A stretch of DNA of 64,000 nucleotides, taken from contig NZ_JGYW01000005.1 in assembly GCF_000741205.1 (NCBI RefSeq), positions 124,001-188,000 on the forward strand, given 5' to 3'. The notes under the pieces are model-generated. The model did no database searches. It had not been told where the DNA came from and saw nothing but the letters and a program-made list of their open reading frames with translations. Origin of the DNA: Bifidobacterium gallicum DSM 20093 = LMG 11596 (GTDB lineage: Bacteria > Actinomycetota > Actinomycetes > Actinomycetales > Bifidobacteriaceae). Positions 9,982-20,185 of the stretch are shown piece after piece. The position numbers and the translations under genes were made by a program. Numbering within the stretch: position 1 is the first letter of the stretch; each line of letters opens with the position of its first letter.

Positions 9982-10018
9982 ACCCCAAACAGCCATCATG
10001 TCTGATGCTGTTTGGGGT
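9982..10018. terminator. Bidirectional terminator between convergent genes
   Basis: A 12-bp perfect stem (ACCCCAAACAGC with its complement) sits between the CMD gene and the convergent ABC-F gene. The loop can extend the pairing through CATCA/TGATG with one bulge. The stem is symmetric and could serve both strands. Confidence 0.75.
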
Positions 10019-10046
10019 TCACGCATGTTGTTCAACCGTGTTCGGG

Positions 10047-11648
10047 TTATTCTTCAGCCACCAACGACAAATAGGAGTCGTTCCACAAATCCTCATCGCC
10101 ATCAGGCATGATCAGCACGCGTTCGGGGTTCAATGCTTTGACGGCACCCTCATCGTGGGTCACGAGCACAATGGCGCCTTCATATTTGGCGATGGCTTTG
10201 AGGATTTCGTCACGCGATGCCGGATCGAGGTTGTTCGTCGGCTCGTCAAGCAACAACACATTGGCTCGTGACGTGACGAGTGTGGCGAGCGCCAATCGTG
10301 TCTTCTCACCGCCTGACAGTACGCGTGCCGGTTTGAATGCGTCATCGCCGGAGAATAGGAATGATCCCAGGATGGATCGTGCTTGGGTATCGGTTAATTC
10401 GGGTGCTACGGCTTGGAGGTTTTCCAGTACGGTACGGTCCAGGTCGAGTGTGTCGTGTTCTTGTGCGAAATAGCCGATTTTGCATCCGTGGCCGTAGTCG
10501 ACTGAGCCGGTGTCTGGTTGTTCTAGATGGGCGAGTAGACGTAATGTTGTGGTTTTGCCGGCGCCGTTATAGCCGAGGATGACTACGCGTGAGCCTTTGT
10601 CGATGGCCAGGTCCACGCCGGCGAATACGAGGTTGTCTCCGTATTCTTTGGAGATGTCTTTGGCTTCGATTGGTGTTTTGCCGCAGGGGGCTGGTTCTGG
10701 GAAGCGGATGTCGGCTACTTTTTCTTGTTTTTGTGCTTCGCTTGTTTCGGCTAGTAGGTTTTCTGCGCGGCGCCTCATGTTTTTTGCGGCTACGGCTTTG
10801 GTGGCTTTGGCGTGTAGGCGGATGCCTTGTTGCATGAGGCGGGCGGCTTTCTTTTCGGCCACTTCGCGTTCGCGGCGTCGGCGTTCTTCGTCGACTTCCA
10901 CTTGTTTCAGATACGATTTGTAGTCGAGTGAATACATGTCGATCATGCCGCGTTGCGCGTCGAGGCGCCAGACTTTGTTGACGACTTCGTCGAGTAGTTC
11001 TACTGAGTGGGAGATGACGAGGAATCCGCCTTCATATTTTTTCAGGTAGTCGCGTAGCCATTCGATTGAGTCGGCGTCCAAATGGTTGGTTGGTTCGTCC
11101 AGGATCAATGTGTCGGCGTTGGAGAACAGGATGCGTGCCAGTTCGATGCGACGGCGTTGTCCGCCGGATAGTGTGCCTAGTGGTTGGCTCATTACGTCTT
11201 GGGGTAGTCCAAGGCTTGTTGCCATGGTTATGGCTTCTGATTGTGCCGCGTATCCGCCGGCTTTTTCGAAGTCTTGCATGGCTTTGTCGTAGCGGTTCAT
11301 GGCTTTGGTCATGACGCTCGGGTCGGGATCGGTCATCTCTTTTTCGGCTTTGCGGATTCGCGTGATGATTGTGGCGATGTCTCGTGCGCTCATCATGCGG
11401 TCCAACGCTGTTTGTTCGGGGTCGGCGGCATGCGTGTCTTGCGGCAGGTATCCGAGTTTGCCTGAGACTCGCACTGTTCCGGCTGTGGGTAATGTTTCGC
11501 CTGTGATGACGCGGGTTAATGTGGTTTTGCCGGCTCCGTTGCGTCCGACCAAACCGATTTTGTCGCCTTTGGTCACGTGGAAATTTGTTGGGTGCAACAG
11601 TGTGCGCGCACCGATCTGTATTTCCAGTCCTTGCGCATCAATGGCCAT
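10047..11648 (-). CDS. ABC-F family ATPase
   Basis: This 533-aa soluble protein has two ABC domains and no membrane segments, as in ABC-F translation factors (Uup/EttA/Ard types). Domain 1 has Walker A GRNGAGKTT, signature LSGGQRRRIELA and Walker B LILDEPTNHLD. Domain 2 has GYNGAGKTT, LSGGEKTRLALA and VLLLDEPTNNLD. A basic, coiled-coil-like linker (about residues 235-320) between them fits the ribosome-contacting interdomain linker. The start at MAIDAQG (11648) was chosen; upstream codons lack similarity to the fold. Resistance versus housekeeping role cannot be decided. Confidence 0.9.
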   Translation of the reverse strand: MAIDAQGLEIQIGARTLLHPTNFHVTKGDKIGLVGRNGAGKTTLTRVITGETLPTAGTVRVSGKLGYLPQDTHAADPEQTALDRMMSARDIATIITRIRKAEKEMTDPDPSVMTKAMNRYDKAMQDFEKAGGYAAQSEAITMATSLGLPQDVMSQPLGTLSGGQRRRIELARILFSNADTLILDEPTNHLDADSIEWLRDYLKKYEGGFLVISHSVELLDEVVNKVWRLDAQRGMIDMYSLDYKSYLKQVEVDEERRRREREVAEKKAARLMQQGIRLHAKATKAVAAKNMRRRAENLLAETSEAQKQEKVADIRFPEPAPCGKTPIEAKDISKEYGDNLVFAGVDLAIDKGSRVVILGYNGAGKTTTLRLLAHLEQPDTGSVDYGHGCKIGYFAQEHDTLDLDRTVLENLQAVAPELTDTQARSILGSFLFSGDDAFKPARVLSGGEKTRLALATLVTSRANVLLLDEPTNNLDPASRDEILKAIAKYEGAIVLVTHDEGAVKALNPERVLIMPDGDEDLWNDSYLSLVAEE

Positions 11649-11850
11649 GTTCCACCGCTTTCTTGGGTTTATGCTGATTCTCTGTTCACTGCTTGCCGAC
11701 CGTCCATCATAGCGAACACGGTTGAACGGCGGTGTTGTGGGCGATGTCATGTTTTCTTGATTTTCACCGAATGTGCACGCGTTGAGCGGCTGGTTTATGG
11801 TAGGTTGGCTATGGTTGACGGTAGGGGGACATCATGTTCAAGGAGGAGTC

Positions 11851-12375
11851 ATGAATATTTATCAGACTGTGCCCGTGCGGGCTACTACCGATGTTACGTT
11901 GCGTTTGGTCAGTCCGGATGATGCCGAGTATCTGACCACTGTATATAGTGATCCGCAGGCTGTGGCGTTGATGAATGACGATAACTGTGATTTCGGGTTT
12001 TATATGCCGTCCCGGCAACAGATGGAAACGACCATTGCGTATTGGTTGGACCACTATCGTCAACGCAATTTTGTGCGTTTCACTGTGGTGTCGAATGTTA
12101 CGGCTCATGCGGTGGGCACGATTGAGGGGTTCGGGGGAGATACTGGCGTGCTGCGTATCGATTTGGCGCCGGCTTGGGAACAGCCTGATATTATTGGCCA
12201 ATTGCTGGACTATGCCGTTTCCACGTTCCGCTCGTATTTCGGTAACGTCCGTCTCGTCACCAAAGCGCGTCCTGGCGCGTCCGCGCGTCGTCTTGCGCTG
12301 CGTGACCATGGTTGGACGTCCATCGGCGCTTACCGCGGGTACGCTGATTATTACGCCATCTCACTGGAACGCTGA
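11851..12375 (+). CDS. GNAT-family N-acetyltransferase-like protein
   Basis: This 174-aa protein starts at ATG 11851 behind a strong AAGGAGGAG. The N-terminal beta strand TLRLVSPDDAEYLTTVYSDPQAV and the C-terminal KARPGASARRLALRDHGWTSIGAYRGY match the RimJ/RimL-type GNAT fold, in which a conserved Asn/Ser then a LxxxGF segment bind acetyl-CoA; here the sequence is diverged (SARRLALRDHGW). Substrate unknown. It is followed by a 56-aa membrane peptide gene in the same direction. Confidence 0.7.
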   Translation: MNIYQTVPVRATTDVTLRLVSPDDAEYLTTVYSDPQAVALMNDDNCDFGFYMPSRQQMETTIAYWLDHYRQRNFVRFTVVSNVTAHAVGTIEGFGGDTGVLRIDLAPAWEQPDIIGQLLDYAVSTFRSYFGNVRLVTKARPGASARRLALRDHGWTSIGAYRGYADYYAISLER

Positions 12376-12426
12376 TGGCCGCCCCATGTTGGATTACTCA
12401 CCAATGAATCGTCAAGGAGTCACTTC

Positions 12427-12597
12427 ATGAACCATGCACATTCATCTGTTCCGCAAGCCGCGCACGTCAATGTCCATGTGCGTCCGGCTACGAAAATCCA
12501 TCCGGGTTTGTTGGCGGCCGTCATTGGCGCCACGATCCTGTCATTGGCCGCCCTGTTCCATGCGGTGTTGGAAGTGGACGTCAACGTCGAACCGTGA
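12427..12597 (+). CDS. 56-aa predicted single-pass membrane peptide
   Basis: This short frame starts at ATG 12427 with AAGGAG 9 nt upstream and ends at TGA 12595. The His/Val-rich N-terminus (residues 1-25) is followed by a clear hydrophobic segment, LLAAVIGATILSLAALFHAVL (about 28-48), and a short acidic tail. It follows the GNAT gene by 51 nt and could be co-transcribed. No function is recognised. Confidence 0.55.
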   Translation: MNHAHSSVPQAAHVNVHVRPATKIHPGLLAAVIGATILSLAALFHAVLEVDVNVEP

Positions 12598-12617
12598 CCG
12601 GCTTAAGGTGTGGGCGT

Positions 12618-13235
12618 TTATTTGCCGCCCACACCGGCCCGTAGCGCTTCAATATCTCGCGGGTCCATGCGTTCTCGGAACATGTCCGTCACTTGTTGCA
12701 GCGTTTTGACGGCGTACGCCGGGCTGGTTGAGGGCAGCGCTGTCACCGGCAAGTCGATGCCGTCTTGGGCAAGTTTCGGCTTGCAGTATTTCTCATAGAG
12801 CTGCATGGCCTTCGTTCCGGCCGGATAAATATGGTCGATGTTGGAGCCTTGAATTATCGGCGCCAAATCAGCGGGGTGCACGTTGCGGATACTAGAGTCG
12901 GAAGCACCCAGGATGTCGCATGATTCCACGGTATCCCACAGCGCAAAACCATGACGCAATGCGAAAGCGCGGCGGGATTGTGCAGTGGTGCCTACACGGT
13001 CATCAGGATCGTCCGGGTTGGCGAACAAGGTTTGCATGATCGGCCAAAACCTGTTCTGCGGATGCATGTAGAAGAATCCAGCCTCCCGTGATTTCGGACT
13101 GGCCATGGTACCGAGGAACAGCACGCGTGAATGCTCGTTCCAGCAAGGACCGAACCCATGCTCCACATGCATCCAGGTGCCTTGGGATACCGGCTTGCGA
13201 CGACGCGTTGTAGTTGTCATATCCCGTTGCCTCAT
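12618..13235 (-). CDS. DNA-deoxyinosine glycosylase-like (uracil-DNA glycosylase fold)
   Basis: This 205-aa protein resembles family 6 UDG / hypoxanthine-DNA glycosylases. Visible motifs are RVLFLGTMASPKSREAGFFY, then HPQNRFWPIM, and the C-terminal LPSTSPA loop that intercalates in the DNA minor groove. Such enzymes remove deaminated adenine. The start at 13235 overlaps the stop of the upstream membrane-protein gene as ATGA, suggesting translational coupling; a second ATG at 13220 is possible. Specificity is inferred from the family. Confidence 0.8.
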   Translation of the reverse strand: MRQRDMTTTTRRRKPVSQGTWMHVEHGFGPCWNEHSRVLFLGTMASPKSREAGFFYMHPQNRFWPIMQTLFANPDDPDDRVGTTAQSRRAFALRHGFALWDTVESCDILGASDSSIRNVHPADLAPIIQGSNIDHIYPAGTKAMQLYEKYCKPKLAQDGIDLPVTALPSTSPAYAVKTLQQVTDMFRERMDPRDIEALRAGVGGK

Positions 13236-14266
13236 TCCTGCTGCGAAGTTGCAGCTTGTATATCATTCGCTTGTGCCGGAGGAGTGGGCGGCGTCAATGA
13301 TGGCGTCGTGCTTGCCGTATCCGTATCGGCCGATGCATCCATTTCATGGTCATTGTCATGGTCTTCAGCTGAAGTGTCCTGGTGGGCGGCGTCACGCTTC
13401 GCGAGGATTGTGGACACGGGTTCCCATGGTACGACCATATACAACACGGCCAAAGTGATAAGCACAATCACAACAATGGCCGTCACTTTGGAAACTGACA
13501 TGAGCCTAAAAGCAATCGCCAACAAACTCCAGACTGAAACAACGCCAAACAGCCAGACATGACGCTTGGCTTTCAACGCGCATGAGACACCAAGCAGCAG
13601 CGCAGCCAGAATCATCGTGAATATGCTCTGCGCCACAGCGGAGACGACACCGTCCACGGCCATGAATGACGTCACCATGCGGAAGATGTCGATGACGGTT
13701 TCCACGAGCAGCCAGGCGCCCAACACTTCAAACGCCCATTTCGCCCAGTGCGACGAATCGTGATGCACAGCCATGCGTCCTTCCTGCCAGCTGAGCAACG
13801 TCATCGCGATGATGCACAGCACCGCACCGGGCGCATTGCCCACATGCCAGCACACCACCCATCCGATGCTGCACAATGCAATAAGTACGGCCACGAGCGT
13901 GATCATGCTCAACGGCGTACGCAGCACAGGATGTGGGCGACGTTTGGCGTTGCCAAGACGAATCGCCCACAACGCCAGCAACGCAAACACGGCAATCCAC
14001 GCGAAACTGATCCACGGTTCAGGCGTGAAATACGACACTGCGTTCGAAGCGCGTTGCGCGCCCAGCACACCGAATTGCATGAGCGTCACAAACACGGCGA
14101 ACACCACCAACGCGGCCCATAGCACGACAAGGTCCACGTCACGAATCAGATGCCTATGATTATGTTGATTGCCTGTGCGGGAATGGGAATGCTCCTGCGC
14201 GTGTTGATTAGTTGAAGAGGTAACGTCGGCACGATGTTCACGTCCGGTATGGCTGTCGGTATTCAT
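13232..14266 (-). CDS. Polytopic membrane protein, function unknown
   Basis: This 344-aa protein starts at 14266 behind AAGGAG at 5-nt spacing. The N-terminal 40 residues are hydrophilic and His-rich, followed by about eight hydrophobic segments between residues 48 and 285, then an acidic Ala/Thr/Pro-rich cytosolic tail. A cardiolipin-synthase-like or TspO motif is not evident. It overlaps the downstream glycosylase gene by 4 nt, the only functional hint available. Confidence 0.7.
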   Translation of the reverse strand: MNTDSHTGREHRADVTSSTNQHAQEHSHSRTGNQHNHRHLIRDVDLVVLWAALVVFAVFVTLMQFGVLGAQRASNAVSYFTPEPWISFAWIAVFALLALWAIRLGNAKRRPHPVLRTPLSMITLVAVLIALCSIGWVVCWHVGNAPGAVLCIIAMTLLSWQEGRMAVHHDSSHWAKWAFEVLGAWLLVETVIDIFRMVTSFMAVDGVVSAVAQSIFTMILAALLLGVSCALKAKRHVWLFGVVSVWSLLAIAFRLMSVSKVTAIVVIVLITLAVLYMVVPWEPVSTILAKRDAAHQDTSAEDHDNDHEMDASADTDTASTTPSLTPPTPPAQANDIQAATSQQE

Positions 14267-14387
14267 CTTGGCTCCTTGTGGCATATGCGGTATGCCTTGA
14301 TTATCACGCGTTGAGATGGATGTTCACCTAGAGCCATGAAAGAACCCATCACTGTGCTGACGACACGTCACCACCAACCATCAACAA

Positions 14388-14403
14388 TCGAACATGTGTT
14401 CGA
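14388..14403. promoter_or_regulatory. LexA-binding SOS box upstream of uvrA
   Basis: TCGAACATGTGTTCGA is a 16-nt sequence with perfectly paired CGAAC/GTTCG half-sites, matching the actinobacterial/Gram-positive LexA consensus CGAAC-N4-GTTCG. It lies about 165-180 nt upstream of the chosen uvrA start and next to no other gene start, so SOS control of uvrA is the natural reading. Confidence 0.85.
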
Positions 14404-14567
14404 CTTTTGATCGGTTTCGAGGTATTGTTGAATATGGTTGCATGCCCTGAACTTGGACACCATCCGGCAATACCAGCCGACGGTCCGCAATGGCACTATG
14501 GTTTTGGAGGAATAGTTTGGCCACACGATCCGCATCGAAGCAATCTCCCGTCGTGGTGGAGCGCATC

Positions 14568-17504
14568 ATGGATAGTGATACGTTCCTAAGCCGCGAACTC
14601 AAAAAAGCCACATTGCACGAGCACGACGGTTCACTCGTCGCGCAACTCGACCGGTTGCCCAAAGATTTGAAAATCACCGTGCAGGGCGCCCGCGAACACA
14701 ATCTCAAGAACGCCAATCTTGAATTCCCACGCAACCGCATGGTTGTGTTTACGGGATTGTCGGGATCTGGCAAGTCATCCATGGCGTTCGACACGTTGTT
14801 CGCCGAAGGGCAGCGACGCTACGTCGAATCATTGTCGGCATACGCACGCCAGTTCCTCGGCCAAATGGACAAGCCTGACGTGGATTTCATCGAAGGGTTG
14901 AGTCCCGCTGTCTCCATCGACCAGAAAACCACGAACCGCAATCCACGTTCCACCGTGGGCACGATTACCGAAATTTACGATTACTTGCGACTGCTGTTTG
15001 CGCGCACAGGCATCCCGCATTGCCCGCAATGCGGAGCGCTGGTCAGCGCCCAAACACCACAGCAGATGGTGGACCAACTGTTGCGCCAACCCGAACGCAC
15101 ACGCTTCCAAATCCTGGCACCCGTGGTGCGCGGCCGCAAAGGCGAATTCCAGGATTTGCTCGAACTGCTGCGCGGCGACGGTTATGCGCGAGCGCTAATT
15201 GATGGTGAAATGCGCCAGTTGTCGGACGAAATCACGTTGACCAAGCAGAAGAAACATACGATTGAAGTGGTGATCGACCGTTTGGTGATCAAGAATGGTA
15301 TCCGTCAACGGTTGACCGATTCCGTCGAAACGGCATTGCGCCTGTCCCATGGCATCATGGTCGCTGACTTCGTTGATCGCGATGAAAACGACCCGGAGCG
15401 TCGCATTCCGTTTTCCGAACACCGGTCATGTCCGAACGGCCATCAGCTGGAACTTGACGAGATTGAACCGCGCACATTCTCGTTCAACGCGCCTTATGGC
15501 GCGTGTCCCGAATGCACAGGGTTGGGATTCAGTTTGGAAATCGATCCTGAACTGGTGGTGCCTGACCCTGACAAAACACTCAATGAAGGCGCTATTGAGC
15601 CATGGACGATGACCAAGACCACAGGGGATTATTATCGCCATCTGCTGGAAGGTTTGGCCCGTCAGATGGGCTTTGATCTGGATACGCCGTGGAAGGATTT
15701 GCCCCAAGAAGTGCGTCATGCCATTTTGCATGGCCGTGATTTTAAGGTTGAGGTCAGTTATCGCAACCGTTGGGGACGTATGCGCGAGTACTCCACGGGT
15801 TTTGAAGGTGTGATCCGTACGCTCATGCGCCGTCATGAGGAAACGGATTCCGACCAGATGAAACAGTATTACGAGTCGTATATGCGTGAAGTGCCATGTC
15901 CCGTATGTCAAGGACGCAGACTCAAGCCCGAAGTGCTGGCTGTGACGGTGGATGGCGAATCCATTGCCGACGTGTGTGACATGTCGGCGCAACAATCGTT
16001 GCAATGGATCACGAACCTTGAACTGAAAGGCGCGGCTGCACAAATCGCCAGTGAAGTCATCAAGGAAATCCGTTCACGACTTGGGTTCCTCAATGATGTC
16101 GGTTTGAATTATCTGACTTTGTCGCGTGCTGCCAAAACACTGTCGGGTGGTGAAGCGCAACGCATCCGTCTGGCCACCCAAATCGGTTCCGGCCTCGTGG
16201 GTGTGATGTATGTGCTTGACGAACCGTCCATTGGTCTGCATCAGCGTGACAACACGCGTCTGATTGACACGTTGCATCACTTGCGTGATTTGGGTAATAC
16301 GCTCGTGGTCGTTGAACATGATGAGGATACGATACGCAACGCCGATTGGGTGGTTGATATCGGCCCCGGTGCGGGTGAGCATGGTGGGGAAGTCGTCTAT
16401 TCGGGTCCCGCCAAGAATCTTGTCAAGGCGCCGCGTTCCATTACCGGCGATTATATTGCCGGACGCCGTTCCATCGCCGTACCCGACGTGCGGCGTACGG
16501 TGTCGAAATCGAAACGGCTCACCGTGGTTGGTGCGCGGGAAAACAATCTGAAAAACCTTACTGTGTCGTTCCCGTTGGGCGTCATGACCTGTGTGACGGG
16601 TGTGTCCGGTTCGGGCAAGTCCACGCTTGTCAATCAGATCCTGTATCCCGTGTTGGCTGACAAGCTCAATGGTGCACGCATTGTGCCGGGCAAGCATACG
16701 CGCGTGGAAGGCGTTGACCAGTGTGACAAAGTGATTCATGTCGACCAGAATCCGATTGGCCGCACACCACGGTCCAACCCGGCCACGTATACGGGCGTGT
16801 GGGACAAGATTCGCGCGTTGTTCGCCAAAACACCTGAAGCGCAAGTGCGCGGCTATGGTCCAGGACGGTTCTCGTTCAACGTGAAGGGAGGCCGGTGTGA
16901 AGCATGCCATGGTGACGGTACGCTCAAAATCGAAATGAACTTCCTGCCTGACGTGTATGTGCAATGCGAGGAATGCCATGGCAAACGCTATAACCGCGAA
17001 ACGTTAGAAGTCACTTACAACGGCAAGACTGTGGCCGACATTTTGGACATGCCGATCAGTGAGGCCGCGCAGTTTTTCAAGGCATATACGTCGATTTCAC
17101 GCTATCTTGACACACTCGTCGATGTGGGATTGGGCTATATCCGTTTGGGCCAGCCTGCCACCACGTTGTCGGGTGGCGAATCACAGCGCGTCAAGTTGGC
17201 CACCGAATTGCAGCGTCGTTCCACCGGCAAGACCGTGTATATTCTTGACGAACCGACCACAGGTTTGCATTTTGAAGACGTCAACAAGCTACTGCATGTG
17301 TTGCAAGGTTTGGTCGACAAAGGCAACACGGTGATTGTGATCGAGCATAATCTTGATGTCATCAAGAGTGCGGATTGGATTATCGACCTGGGTCCTGAAG
17401 GTGGCGATGGCGGTGGCACGATTGTGGCTGAAGGCACACCCGAACAGGTAACGCACATCGAGCAATCCTGGACAGGACGCTACCTCGAACCCATGTTGCG
17501 TTAA
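14568..17504 (+). CDS. uvrA: Excinuclease ABC subunit A
   Basis: UvrA is the damage-recognition ATPase of nucleotide excision repair. From ATG 14568 (TGGTGGAG upstream) the protein has 978 aa; the open frame extends to 14490. Visible are two Walker A loops (GLSGSGKSS near the N-terminus and GVSGSGKST in the C-terminal half), two signature motifs ([24 protein letters not shown]), and CxxC zinc modules including CPQCG, CPECTG and CEACHGDG...CEECHG. uvrC lies 34 nt downstream, suggesting one operon under the SOS box. Confidence 0.97.
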   Translation: MDSDTFLSRELKKATLHEHDGSLVAQLDRLPKDLKITVQGAREHNLKNANLEFPRNRMVVFTGLSGSGKSSMAFDTLFAEGQRRYVESLSAYARQFLGQMDKPDVDFIEGLSPAVSIDQKTTNRNPRSTVGTITEIYDYLRLLFARTGIPHCPQCGALVSAQTPQQMVDQLLRQPERTRFQILAPVVRGRKGEFQDLLELLRGDGYARALIDGEMRQLSDEITLTKQKKHTIEVVIDRLVIKNGIRQRLTDSVETALRLSHGIMVADFVDRDENDPERRIPFSEHRSCPNGHQLELDEIEPRTFSFNAPYGACPECTGLGFSLEIDPELVVPDPDKTLNEGAIEPWTMTKTTGDYYRHLLEGLARQMGFDLDTPWKDLPQEVRHAILHGRDFKVEVSYRNRWGRMREYSTGFEGVIRTLMRRHEETDSDQMKQYYESYMREVPCPVCQGRRLKPEVLAVTVDGESIADVCDMSAQQSLQWITNLELKGAAAQIASEVIKEIRSRLGFLNDVGLNYLTLSRAAKTLSGGEAQRIRLATQIGSGLVGVMYVLDEPSIGLHQRDNTRLIDTLHHLRDLGNTLVVVEHDEDTIRNADWVVDIGPGAGEHGGEVVYSGPAKNLVKAPRSITGDYIAGRRSIAVPDVRRTVSKSKRLTVVGARENNLKNLTVSFPLGVMTCVTGVSGSGKSTLVNQILYPVLADKLNGARIVPGKHTRVEGVDQCDKVIHVDQNPIGRTPRSNPATYTGVWDKIRALFAKTPEAQVRGYGPGRFSFNVKGGRCEACHGDGTLKIEMNFLPDVYVQCEECHGKRYNRETLEVTYNGKTVADILDMPISEAAQFFKAYTSISRYLDTLVDVGLGYIRLGQPATTLSGGESQRVKLATELQRRSTGKTVYILDEPTTGLHFEDVNKLLHVLQGLVDKGNTVIVIEHNLDVIKSADWIIDLGPEGGDGGGTIVAEGTPEQVTHIEQSWTGRYLEPMLR

Positions 17505-17538
17505 ACGTATTGGGCAGCACAGGAAAGGAACAGGCACG

Positions 17539-20064
17539 ATGGCAATATTCGAACGGCATGCCCCTGGCACGTGGCGTCGCACCGCCCAGGCATTGCTTGT
17601 CGAATCGCGTACTGAAGATGGCGGCAACGGTGTCAACGCCAATGGCGCGCCATTGCTTGGTGATTCGCGTGACCTGTTCCGTCCTAAAACTTCGCAGATT
17701 CCAGCCGAACCAGGCGTGTACAAGTGGCGTGATGGCCAGGGACGCGTCATCTATGTTGGCAAAGCGAAGAATTTACGCAATCGTCTGTCCAACTATTTTC
17801 AACCGCTACACCAATTGCATCCGCGTACACAAACCATGGTATTGACGGCACGTAGCCTCGAGTGGACGGTTGTCGGCACCGAATTGGAAGCGTTGACGCT
17901 GGAATACACGTGGATCAAGGAATTCGATCCACGGTTCAACGTCGTGTTCCGCGACGATAAAACCTACCCGTATTTGGCCGTCTCCGTGGGGGAGCGGATT
18001 GCGCGCACCTGGGTGACGCGCAGTCGCAAGCGTCGTGATACACGCTATTTCGGCCCGTATGCGAAAGTGTGGGATTTACGCAAGAGCCTTGATACGCTGT
18101 TGCGCACATTCCCGGTGCGCACATGCACACCGGCCGTGTTCAAAAAAGCACAGCTGACCAACCGTCCCTGCTTGTTGGCGTCCATTGGCAAATGTTCAGC
18201 GCCTTGTGTGGGCCGTATCAGCGCGCAAGACCATCGTCAGCTCGTCAGCCAATTGGTCGGTGTGCTCACTGGACGCATCGGCCAATCCTATATCGCCGAT
18301 CTCACGCGCCAAATGAAACAGGCAAGCCAGGATTTGGAGTTCGAAAAAGCCGCACGCTTGCGCGACCAGATCGGCATGTTACGTAACGTTGCCCAGCAAA
18401 ATGCTGTGGTGCTCGACCAGGACGTTGACGCTGACGTGTTCGGTATCGCATCCGACGAATTGGAAGCTTCAGTGCACGCGTTCTTTGTCAGGGGCGGATC
18501 AATCCGTGGCGAGCGCAATTGGAGCGTGGAACGCATTGAGGACGTGTCCGACGCCGATTTGCTGGCTGATTTGATTGTGCAAGCCTATTCGCAAATCATG
18601 CATGAGCAGCAAACCTCGCAAAGTGTCAGTATTGCCGCCGCATCCGATGATCAATCCATATTGACGGATGGTCAATACGATGATGAGGATGCCGACGACA
18701 CCGCTAATGATGGTGTCACTGTGCGGGAAGACGAGCATGCGGATACCACCCCGATGCCTGCCAGCAGTGCCGATCAGGATTCGGTCACACGAGTCACACC
18801 GGTCACGCCATCCACACAGGCCACGCATATTGTGGAGCATCGCCATGCCATGGGGTCCACGCAACAAGTCACCGCTGTGGATCGTGTGGCCCGAGCCCAG
18901 ACCACGCGTGAGCGTGTGAAGCGTTTGGAGCAAACGGGTCGTGCCGACTTGTTGGCTCCTATCGCTCCGATTCCACGTGAGGTTCTTGTACCATTGCTGC
19001 CCACTCGCGCGGATGAGCTTGAACGTTGGTTGTCGTCAATGCGTGGATCGGCGGTGAGCATTCGCGTGCCGCAACGTGGCTCGAAAAAGGATTTGATGCA
19101 ACGTGCGCAAGACAACGCGTCTCAAGCGTTGCAACGTAGCAAGATGAGCCGCATCAGCGATATGGCTGCCCGCACGGAGGCGATGAACGATGTGGCGCAA
19201 GCCTTGGGTCTTGCTGAAGCGCCGTTGCGCATTGAATGCTATGACATTTCCAACACGGTCGGTGGCGCTTATCAGGTTGCCTCGATGGTCGTGTTTGAGG
19301 ACGCGATGGCCAAGAAAAGCGAATACCGCCGGTTTGCGATTCGTGGTGATGATGGCAAGGGCGCGTTGGATGATTTGAGTGCGCTTTATGAGACGCTGAC
19401 GCGTCGTTTCCGCCATGGCAACATTGCTGGGGATACGGGTGAAAGTATTGACAATGAACGCCGTGTGCGCGACCAGCAGGCCAGTCAAGACCAGAACCGT
19501 CAATCGGACGGTGATGACGGCATGCAGTCATCCGATGGGCCGTCGACTGTGCAGCAGAACACGGATCGACGTCATTTTGCTTATAAACCGAACCTGATTG
19601 TTGTTGATGGCGGTTATCCGCAGGTGTTGGCGGCGGCCAAGGCGTTGCATGATTGCGGTGTGGACGATGTGGCCGTATGCGGATTGGCCAAACGTCTTGA
19701 AGAAGTGTGGGTACCCGACGATGATTACCCGATCATTCTCAAACGCCAATCCGAAGGCATGTATCTGTTGCAACGCGTGCGTGACGAATCGCATCGGTTT
19801 GCCATCACGTATCATCGTCAGGCCCGACGTAAAGGCGCGTTGCGTTCGGTCTTGGACGACATTCCCGGCATTGGGCCGTCCTATCAGAAAAAACTGTTGG
19901 CCCATTTCGGCTCGGTCCGTGCCATGCGTCAGGCGTCGCTGGAGGATTTGGAAGCGGTCAAAGGCGTTGGGAAAGCCAAAGCCAAGAGTATCTTTGACGC
20001 CTTGCATGCTCACGACAGTGATGGGAGCGACCAGGGAAATCAAGAAACCATGAAGCAAGCCTGA
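17539..20064 (+). CDS. uvrC: Excinuclease ABC subunit C, enlarged by two acidic inserts
   Basis: UvrC makes both incisions in nucleotide excision repair. The GIY-YIG nuclease is N-terminal (PGVYKWRD...VIYVGKAKNL, about residues 58-80), the UVR motif lies near 265-300 (DLEFEKAARLRDQI), the RNase H-like nuclease includes IECYDISN and LIVVDGG, and the C-terminal helix-hairpin-helix is IPGIGPSYQKKLL. At 841 aa it is well above the usual 600-690, because of a Asp/Thr-rich insert (about residues 365-450) and a second Gln/Asp/Ser-rich insert (about 635-675) just before the RNase H core resumes. Confidence 0.96.
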   Translation: MAIFERHAPGTWRRTAQALLVESRTEDGGNGVNANGAPLLGDSRDLFRPKTSQIPAEPGVYKWRDGQGRVIYVGKAKNLRNRLSNYFQPLHQLHPRTQTMVLTARSLEWTVVGTELEALTLEYTWIKEFDPRFNVVFRDDKTYPYLAVSVGERIARTWVTRSRKRRDTRYFGPYAKVWDLRKSLDTLLRTFPVRTCTPAVFKKAQLTNRPCLLASIGKCSAPCVGRISAQDHRQLVSQLVGVLTGRIGQSYIADLTRQMKQASQDLEFEKAARLRDQIGMLRNVAQQNAVVLDQDVDADVFGIASDELEASVHAFFVRGGSIRGERNWSVERIEDVSDADLLADLIVQAYSQIMHEQQTSQSVSIAAASDDQSILTDGQYDDEDADDTANDGVTVREDEHADTTPMPASSADQDSVTRVTPVTPSTQATHIVEHRHAMGSTQQVTAVDRVARAQTTRERVKRLEQTGRADLLAPIAPIPREVLVPLLPTRADELERWLSSMRGSAVSIRVPQRGSKKDLMQRAQDNASQALQRSKMSRISDMAARTEAMNDVAQALGLAEAPLRIECYDISNTVGGAYQVASMVVFEDAMAKKSEYRRFAIRGDDGKGALDDLSALYETLTRRFRHGNIAGDTGESIDNERRVRDQQASQDQNRQSDGDDGMQSSDGPSTVQQNTDRRHFAYKPNLIVVDGGYPQVLAAAKALHDCGVDDVAVCGLAKRLEEVWVPDDDYPIILKRQSEGMYLLQRVRDESHRFAITYHRQARRKGALRSVLDDIPGIGPSYQKKLLAHFGSVRAMRQASLEDLEAVKGVGKAKAKSIFDALHAHDSDGSDQGNQETMKQA

Positions 20065-20185
20065 CGCTTGGGTGACGTGTGGAGCGTACGGCATTGCGTA
20101 AGAAAAACGAACACGGACTCGACGCTAGGGTGTCTGGCGACTACGGTGGAACCGTCACAAAGCCGCCTGAAGTGAGGAACCATCC

